Positions 58,588-64,000 of a stretch of DNA of 64,000 nt are shown here, piece by piece. The notes under the pieces are model-generated. The model made no database searches and was not told the DNA's origin. It saw only the letters and a program-made list of their open reading frames with translations. The stretch is from positions 1 through 64,000 of the forward strand of contig CAVJMJ010000002.1 of assembly GCA_963650915.1 (NCBI GenBank). The letters run 5' to 3'. This DNA is from UBA4636 sp963650915 (GTDB lineage Bacteria; Bacillota; Clostridia; Christensenellales; Borkfalkiaceae). Position 1 is the stretch's first letter. Each line of letters opens with the position of its first letter. The translations under genes and the position numbers were made by a program.

Positions 58588-59832
58588 ATGAACAACAACA
58601 TATTCAGCGAGAATACTTGTTCTTTCTGCGGTAAACCGAAAGAAAAAGTCAAAACTTTGGTTGCCGGTCCAAACGGACTTCATATTTGCGACGAATGCAT
58701 CGCAATTTGCGAAGATATAATCAAAGAAGACGAAACCAAAAAATCGGATGACAAGATACAACTTTTAAAACCGCACGAAATCAAAGCCGAACTTGACAAA
58801 TATATTATCGGGCAAGATAAGGCAAAAAAAGTTCTCGCCGTAGCGGTTTACAATCACTATAAGCGCGTAAACATGGTTTCCAAGTCAAAAAAGCCCGTTA
58901 AGGACGACACCGAGATCGATAAAAGCAACGTTCTTATGCTCGGTCAAACCGGTTGCGGTAAAACTTTGCTTGCCAGTACGCTCGCTAAAATTTTAAACGT
59001 TCCGTTTGCCGTTGCGGACGCTACAACGCTTACCGAAGCGGGGTACGTCGGCGAAGACGTCGAAAACATTTTGTTAAAACTTATTCAAAACGCCGATTAC
59101 GATATTTCTAAAGCCGAAAAGGGCATAATTTACATCGACGAAATAGACAAAATCGCTCGTAAAAGCGAAAACGTTTCGATTACGAGAGACGTTTCGGGCG
59201 AAGGCGTTCAACAAGCGTTATTGAAAATTATCGAAAGCACGGTGGCAAGCGTTCCTCCTCAAGGCGGAAGAAAACATCCCCAACAAGAACTTATCAGAAT
59301 AGACACCACCAATATTTTGTTTATTTTAGGAGGGGCTTTCGTCGGGCTCGATAAAATAATCGCAAAACGCAAAGAAAGTTCTGGCATGGGCTTCGGCGCA
59401 GACGTTAACGATAAAAACGAGATAATAGACGATTATTTAAACGAGGTTCAACCGCAAGATCTTATAAAATTCGGGCTTATACCGGAGTTTGTAGGAAGAA
59501 TTCCTATAACCGTCGCTTTAAACGCACTTGACGAAAACGCTTTAATGAAGATTATGACCGAACCTAAGAACGCCATAGTCAAACAATACAAAAAACTTTT
59601 AAGCGTGGATAAAGTCGATCTTGACGTCACGAGCGACGCTTTAATGGAAATTGCCAAAAAAGCAATTGCCTTAAAAACCGGTGCGCGCGGTATAAGAACT
59701 ATTTTTGAAAATCTTATGCTCGACGTTATGTACGATATTCCTACCGATTCCGACATAGCAAAAGTCGTTATCGATAAGGACGTCGTCGACGGCGTTAAAA
59801 AGCCGGAATTATTGAAAAAGAAAATTGCCTGA
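58588..59832 (+). CDS. clpX: Clp protease ATP-binding subunit ClpX
   Basis: 414-residue AAA+ unfoldase. Zinc-binding N-domain with Cys11, Cys14, Cys34 and Cys37; Walker A GQTGCGKT at 119-126; Walker B IIYIDEIDKIA; pore loop GYVGEDVE; and a ClpP-docking loop reading MGF in SSGMGFGAD. Full length. GGAGG upstream. It ends the tig-clpP-clpX unit before a strong terminator. Confidence 0.98.
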   Translation: MNNNIFSENTCSFCGKPKEKVKTLVAGPNGLHICDECIAICEDIIKEDETKKSDDKIQLLKPHEIKAELDKYIIGQDKAKKVLAVAVYNHYKRVNMVSKSKKPVKDDTEIDKSNVLMLGQTGCGKTLLASTLAKILNVPFAVADATTLTEAGYVGEDVENILLKLIQNADYDISKAEKGIIYIDEIDKIARKSENVSITRDVSGEGVQQALLKIIESTVASVPPQGGRKHPQQELIRIDTTNILFILGGAFVGLDKIIAKRKESSGMGFGADVNDKNEIIDDYLNEVQPQDLIKFGLIPEFVGRIPITVALNALDENALMKIMTEPKNAIVKQYKKLLSVDKVDLDVTSDALMEIAKKAIALKTGARGIRTIFENLMLDVMYDIPTDSDIAKVVIDKDVVDGVKKPELLKKKIA

Positions 59833-59848
59833 CGGCTAAATTATAAAA

Positions 59849-59875
59849 AGTCACGATTGATTCGTGGCTTTTTTT
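59849..59875 (+). terminator. Terminator after clpX
   Basis: AGTCACGA / TCGTGGCT (8 bp with one G-U pair), short loop, T7 tail. Confidence 0.88.
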
Positions 59876-60007
59876 GCTATAAAAAGTCCTTTTGCCCATT
59901 TGGTTTTGTTTTTTTACGGAAAAAACCCGTGATTTCATTGTTTTTTATATTAAAAAATGTTATTATATATAATGTATAAATTTAAATACGTTTTACTTAG
60001 GTGAATT

Positions 60008-61405
60008 ATGGAAAAAAGAATAACTGTAAGAGAAATATTTACTTCTCCCGAAACTTATAGTGACAAAGAGATAACCGTTATGGGATGGGCGAGAACCATT
60101 CGTGATTCCAAGTCCTTCGGTTTTATCGAATTAAACGACGGTAGTTTTTTCAAAAATTTACAAATAGTCGTGGAATCGGCAAGTTTAAATAATTACGATG
60201 AAATAATCAAACAAAACGTCGGTGCGTCCTTTATTTTTAAAGGAATACTCGTTCTTACTCCGGAAGCAAAACAACCGTTTGAATTAAAAGCTACTTTTGC
60301 AAAGGTTGAAGGAACTTCCACCCCCGATTATCCTTTACAGAAAAAACGCCATTCGGTCGAATATTTGAGAGAAATTGCTTATTTAAGACCGAGAACAAAT
60401 ATGTTCAGTGCGGTTTTCCGTATAAGAAGCCGGGCAGCCTACGCAATACACAAGTTCTTTAACGAACAAGGCTTTGTATACGTGCATACCCCTATAATTA
60501 CGGGTAGCGACTGCGAAGGCGCAGGGGAAATGTTCCAAGTAACCACCCTTAACATGGAAAAACTTCCTCATACTGAGGACGGTAAAGTCGATTATAAAAA
60601 AGACTTTTTCGATATGAAGGCGTCGCTTACCGTTTCGGGGCAACTCAACGCCGAAACGTATGCTTTGGCTTTCGGCAACGTTTATACATTCGGTCCTACA
60701 TTCCGAGCTGAAAAATCCAATACCGCACGCCACGCGGCGGAGTTTTGGATGATAGAGCCAGAAATGGCTTTTGCAGACCTTAACGACGATATGGATATGG
60801 CTGAAAAGATGGTCAAATATATTATCGCTTACGTTAAAGATACCTGCCCCGAAGAACTCGAATTTTTAAATAAATTCGTCGACAACGGGCTTTTAGACAG
60901 ATTGAATAACGTTTTAGAGAGCGATTTCGTTCGTTTGACCTATACCGAAGCTATTAAAATTTTGGAAAAACATAAAGATAAGTTTGAATTCCCCGTATTC
61001 TGGGGATGCGACCTTCAAAGCGAACACGAACGTTATCTTACCGAGGTAATTTACAAAAAGCCCGTCTTTTTGACGGATTATCCCAAGGAAATTAAAGCCT
61101 TCTACATGAGATTGAACGACGACAACAAGACCGTTGCCGCAAGCGACTTGCTCGTTCCCGGTATCGGCGAACTTATCGGCGGAAGTCAACGTGAAGAAAG
61201 GCTTGACGTTCTTTTACAAAAAATGAAAGAATGCCACCTTAACGAAGAAGATTACTGGTGGTATTTAAACCTTAGAAAATACGGCGGAGTTACCCATTCC
61301 GGTTACGGCTTGGGCTTTGAAAGAATGGTTATGTATTTGACCGGCGTATCCAACATAAGAGACGTTATACCTTTCCCGAGAACGGTAGATAATCTTAATT
61401 ACTAA
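60008..61405 (+). CDS. asnS: Asparaginyl-tRNA synthetase
   Basis: 465-residue class IIb synthetase charging tRNA-Asn directly. N-terminal OB anticodon-binding domain (about 1-110), motif 1 region FNEQGFVYVHTPIITGSDCEGAGEMF, motif 2 TFRAEKSNTARHAAEFWMIEPE and motif 3 GLGFERMVMYL. The GSDCEGAGEMF feature is that of AsnRS and not AspRS. A TATAAT at 59968-59973 upstream suggests its own promoter, although the -35 is poor; AGGTGA precedes the ATG. Confidence 0.97.
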   Translation: MEKRITVREIFTSPETYSDKEITVMGWARTIRDSKSFGFIELNDGSFFKNLQIVVESASLNNYDEIIKQNVGASFIFKGILVLTPEAKQPFELKATFAKVEGTSTPDYPLQKKRHSVEYLREIAYLRPRTNMFSAVFRIRSRAAYAIHKFFNEQGFVYVHTPIITGSDCEGAGEMFQVTTLNMEKLPHTEDGKVDYKKDFFDMKASLTVSGQLNAETYALAFGNVYTFGPTFRAEKSNTARHAAEFWMIEPEMAFADLNDDMDMAEKMVKYIIAYVKDTCPEELEFLNKFVDNGLLDRLNNVLESDFVRLTYTEAIKILEKHKDKFEFPVFWGCDLQSEHERYLTEVIYKKPVFLTDYPKEIKAFYMRLNDDNKTVAASDLLVPGIGELIGGSQREERLDVLLQKMKECHLNEEDYWWYLNLRKYGGVTHSGYGLGFERMVMYLTGVSNIRDVIPFPRTVDNLNY

Positions 61406-61406
61406 A

Positions 61407-62105
61407 ATGACATTTAATTTCAGCGAGTGCGAAAAGGGGATAGGTTACCTTTTTAAAGACAAAACCTTACTCATAAACGCCTTTACGCACTCGTCCTATT
61501 CAAACGAACATAAAGAATTCAAGTCAAACGAAAGATTGGAATTTTTAGGCGATTCCCTTTTAGGCTTCGTTGTTTCGGAATATTTGTACGAAAATCTTAC
61601 CGAAACGGACGAGGGCAGAATGACTCTTTTAAAACAGAGTTTGGTGTCCAAAAAGCCGTTGTCGGTTGCTATAATGAATAAAGGTTTGCAAAACTTTTTG
61701 ATTTTGGGCGAAGGCGAACGAAAAGAATCCGACCGCACTAATATTTCAGAAAATTTGTTTGAGGCGATAGTTGCCGCAATTTATCTCGACGGCGGTATAG
61801 ATAATGCGAAAAAGTTTATTTTTTCCATGCTTGACTTGTCAAAAATATCCGAAATGATAGATATTGACAATTCAATCGATTACAAAAGCAAACTTTTACA
61901 CTTAACTCAATTCTATAAACTCGGCGAAATCGAATATTACGAGATATCTAAAAGCGGTCCCGACCATAAACCGAGTTTTTTAATGGGCGTAAAAATAAAC
62001 AACCGCTTTTTGGCGAGCGCGCAAGGAAGTTCGCACAAAGAAGGGGAAAAACTTGCCTCTAAAAAGGCTATTGAAATTTTACAAAAAGAGGGGTTCGTCC
62101 TTTGA
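61407..62105 (+). CDS. rnc: Ribonuclease III
   Basis: 232-residue double-strand-specific endoribonuclease for rRNA processing. The catalytic signature NERLEFLGDSLLGFVVSEYL and the second acidic site ENLFEAIVAAIYLDGG are present, followed by a C-terminal double-stranded RNA-binding domain (about 155-232, ending EGEKLASKKAIEILQKEG). The stop overlaps the TTG start of smc. The rnc-smc order is common in Firmicutes. Confidence 0.97.
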   Translation: MTFNFSECEKGIGYLFKDKTLLINAFTHSSYSNEHKEFKSNERLEFLGDSLLGFVVSEYLYENLTETDEGRMTLLKQSLVSKKPLSVAIMNKGLQNFLILGEGERKESDRTNISENLFEAIVAAIYLDGGIDNAKKFIFSMLDLSKISEMIDIDNSIDYKSKLLHLTQFYKLGEIEYYEISKSGPDHKPSFLMGVKINNRFLASAQGSSHKEGEKLASKKAIEILQKEGFVL

Positions 62106-64000
62106 ATTTCGAAAAAATTGAAATGAGCGGCTTTAAGTCTTTTGCGGACAAAGTCGAAATAACCTTTGATAACGGCGTTACAGGTATCGTCGGTCCCAAC
62201 GGATGCGGTAAGTCTAATATTGCCGACGCAATACGTTGGGTTTTAGGCGAGCAATCGGCAAAAACTTTGCGTGGTTCTAACATGACCGACGTTATTTTTG
62301 CTGGCACGCAATCGAGAAAATCTCTTTCTTATTGCGAAGTTTCGCTGTACTTCGACAATTCTCAACGCATTTTCAAAAGTTGCGATTATAACGAAGTTAT
62401 TTTGACACGTAAACTCTTTAGATCGGGCGAAAGCGAATACTACGTTAACAAGCAACCGTCCTTACTTCGTGAAATCGTCAGGCTGTTGCACGAATGCGGT
62501 GTGTCCAAAAACGGTTATTCCATAATCGGGCAGGGTAAAGTATCCGAAATTTTGTCCTCTAAACCCGAAGACCGCCGTGTTATTTTCGAGGAAGCGGTAG
62601 GCATCGCACAAGCCAAAACCAAGAAACTCGAGACGGAAAGAAAACTCGACAGAGTACACGAAAACCTCGTCCGTATTTTCGACGTTGCGTCCGTACACGA
62701 AAAAAACTTGGAGCCTTTGAGAAAGGCAGCCGAAAAAACAAAACAGTTTTTAGAACTTTCGGATAAACTTAAATATCACGAAATCAATAACTACCTGTAT
62801 AAATACGACAACGCAAGCGTTATAAAAGACAGAATTTCCACTCGTATTCAAGGCTTGGAGGAAGAATTTGCTTTAAGAAACTCCGATTTGGCAGAAACGG
62901 TTAAGCGTTATAGCGAGCATGTCGAAGAACGTTCCAAATCCGACGATAAAATTAAAGAATTAAACGATAAAATTCTTGAAATGTCCTTAAAACAAGAACA
63001 GTTTTCGGGTCAAACAAACGTTTACAAAGAGAGAATTTCATATTTTAATTCCGAAATCGTCCGTTTACAAGAAGAAATCGATACGAAAAAAGAGGGTGTA
63101 GAACTTTCTAAAAAAGCAATCGTTGCCAAACAAGCGGCTTTAAAAGAATACGGAGAGGAAAAAGAAGGTTTATCTAACAAACTAAAAGACCTCGAAGGTG
63201 AATTGTCACGCGTTTTGACGGAAATCACACGTGACGAAAACGCTGCATACGTGGCTCAAAACACAATGCTTAAAGCAGCCGAAAATTTAGCCGATATCAG
63301 TAAAAATTTAGGCTCCCTCGAAAACGAAAAGACTTTTATTTCCGATAAACAACGTCAGATTATCGACAAAGTCAACAATTTGACGCTTATACGTAAAAAC
63401 CTCGAATCTGAAAAGGCTAAAATCGTTCAAAGCATTTCAGAAAGCGAAGAAAATCAACAAAAACTAAACGATGAAATAAGCCGCCTTGAAAAAGAGATTT
63501 CGGACGGTAACAATAAATTATCCGAACTTTCAAACAAAATATATCAATTAGGCAATTATATAACCTCGCTTGAAACAAACAAAAAATTGTATGCGGGGTT
63601 AAAAGACAGTTTTGAAGGCTATCCTACTTCGGTTAAGCGTTTGATGCTTACCGCAAAGGAAAACGCAAGTTTGAACCAAAGAATCAAAGGCGTAGTCGCA
63701 AGTATAATCAAAACAGATAAAAAATACGAGGTTGCAATCGAAACGGCACTCGGTAACGCAGTTCAAAACGTCGTTACGGCAACGCCGGAGGATGCGCAGT
63801 ATTTAATCGAATACTTAAAACGTTCGGAGGGTGGCAGGGTTACATTTTTACCCGTTTCTGCCGTAAGACCTCACGCCGACGGTATTGATATAACTTCTGC
63901 GCTAAACGATAAAGGTGCGATCGGTTTTGCTACCAAACTTGTAAATTACGACGGTTATTACGAAAACGTAATACGCTTTTTGCTCGGTAATACTTTAGTC
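62102..64000 (+). CDS. smc: Chromosome segregation protein SMC, N-terminal part (runs off window)
   Basis: 633 codons of an open frame that continues beyond the window. Opening NFEKIEMSGFKSFADKVEI with Walker A GPNGCGKSN at 31-39, the conserved RWVLGEQSAK, the first coiled coil (about 165-495) and the start of the hinge domain (about 500 onward, with GYPTSVKRLML and FLPVSAVRPH). A full SMC is about 1,190 residues, so just over half is visible. The start is TTG at 62102, overlapping the rnc stop; ATG at 62123 would cut into the first beta strand. SMC organises and compacts the chromosome with ScpA/ScpB. Confidence 0.96.
   Translation, partial: MNFEKIEMSGFKSFADKVEITFDNGVTGIVGPNGCGKSNIADAIRWVLGEQSAKTLRGSNMTDVIFAGTQSRKSLSYCEVSLYFDNSQRIFKSCDYNEVILTRKLFRSGESEYYVNKQPSLLREIVRLLHECGVSKNGYSIIGQGKVSEILSSKPEDRRVIFEEAVGIAQAKTKKLETERKLDRVHENLVRIFDVASVHEKNLEPLRKAAEKTKQFLELSDKLKYHEINNYLYKYDNASVIKDRISTRIQGLEEEFALRNSDLAETVKRYSEHVEERSKSDDKIKELNDKILEMSLKQEQFSGQTNVYKERISYFNSEIVRLQEEIDTKKEGVELSKKAIVAKQAALKEYGEEKEGLSNKLKDLEGELSRVLTEITRDENAAYVAQNTMLKAAENLADISKNLGSLENEKTFISDKQRQIIDKVNNLTLIRKNLESEKAKIVQSISESEENQQKLNDEISRLEKEISDGNNKLSELSNKIYQLGNYITSLETNKKLYAGLKDSFEGYPTSVKRLMLTAKENASLNQRIKGVVASIIKTDKKYEVAIETALGNAVQNVVTATPEDAQYLIEYLKRSEGGRVTFLPVSAVRPHADGIDITSALNDKGAIGFATKLVNYDGYYENVIRFLLGNTLV

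Overview
The window is a stretch of chromosome from an A+T-rich, endospore-forming Firmicute. A clostridial lineage is most likely: the set spoIIIAA-AH, spoIVB, spoIIM, dacF, spoIIAA-AB-sigF, spoVAC-D-E and yunB is present, only SpoVAC/D/E-type spoVA genes are seen, and gene order in several blocks follows the Clostridia/Bacilli pattern. Nothing looks phage-, plasmid- or transposon-derived, and I see no CRISPR array or tRNA gene. Almost all genes are on the + strand; the exceptions are rpmB and rqcH.

Layout. 1-1332: 3' part of a 23S rRNA, a spacer with a promoter-like sequence, 5S rRNA and its terminator. 1500-2100: an hsp20 gene with a consensus promoter that overlaps a CIRCE-like operator. 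2142-6694: the spoIIIA operon. 6781-13292: asp23, nusB, folD, ispA, tlyA, nadK, argR, recN. 13337-20864: sporulation block with spoIVB, spoIIM, dacF, spoIIAA-spoIIAB-sigF, spoVAC, spoVAD, spoVAE and yunB. 20990-34436: pheS-pheT-mutS2, a cysteine desulfurase with thiI, an M29 aminopeptidase, an oxidoreductase, prmA, mtaB, hit. 34530-39748: rpsU, an unknown gene, pcrA, ligA. 39879-53639: yicC-rpoZ-priA-def-fmt-rsmB-rlmN-rsgA-rpe-thiN, rpmB reversed, asp23-like/fakA/recG, which closely follows the order around priA-recG in Bacillus subtilis with several genes missing. 53776-59875: a YitT-family membrane protein, then rqcH divergent from tig-clpP-clpX. 60008-64000: asnS, rnc and the first 633 codons of smc.

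How the parts work together. The sporulation genes cover forespore sigma factor control (SpoIIAA/AB/SigF), the forespore-to-mother-cell signalling protease (SpoIVB), engulfment and the feeding-tube channel (SpoIIM, SpoIIIA), cortex tuning (DacF), dipicolinate uptake (SpoVA) and YunB. The rest is translation, RNA modification, DNA repair and protein quality control.

No new multi-gene system is evident. The most interesting signals are at gene boundaries. Two essential-looking genes, spoIIIAE and rsgA, seem to have no AUG/GUG/UUG start and probably begin at AUA and AUU. The pcrA mRNA looks leaderless. Several terminator hairpins overlap promoters or touch the next start codon (spoIIM, recG, yitT, spoVA). 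Hsp20 looks HrcA-controlled. spoVAC and spoVAD are separated by 338 bp holding a 27-bp direct repeat. A 127-residue protein of unknown function sits between rpsU and pcrA.
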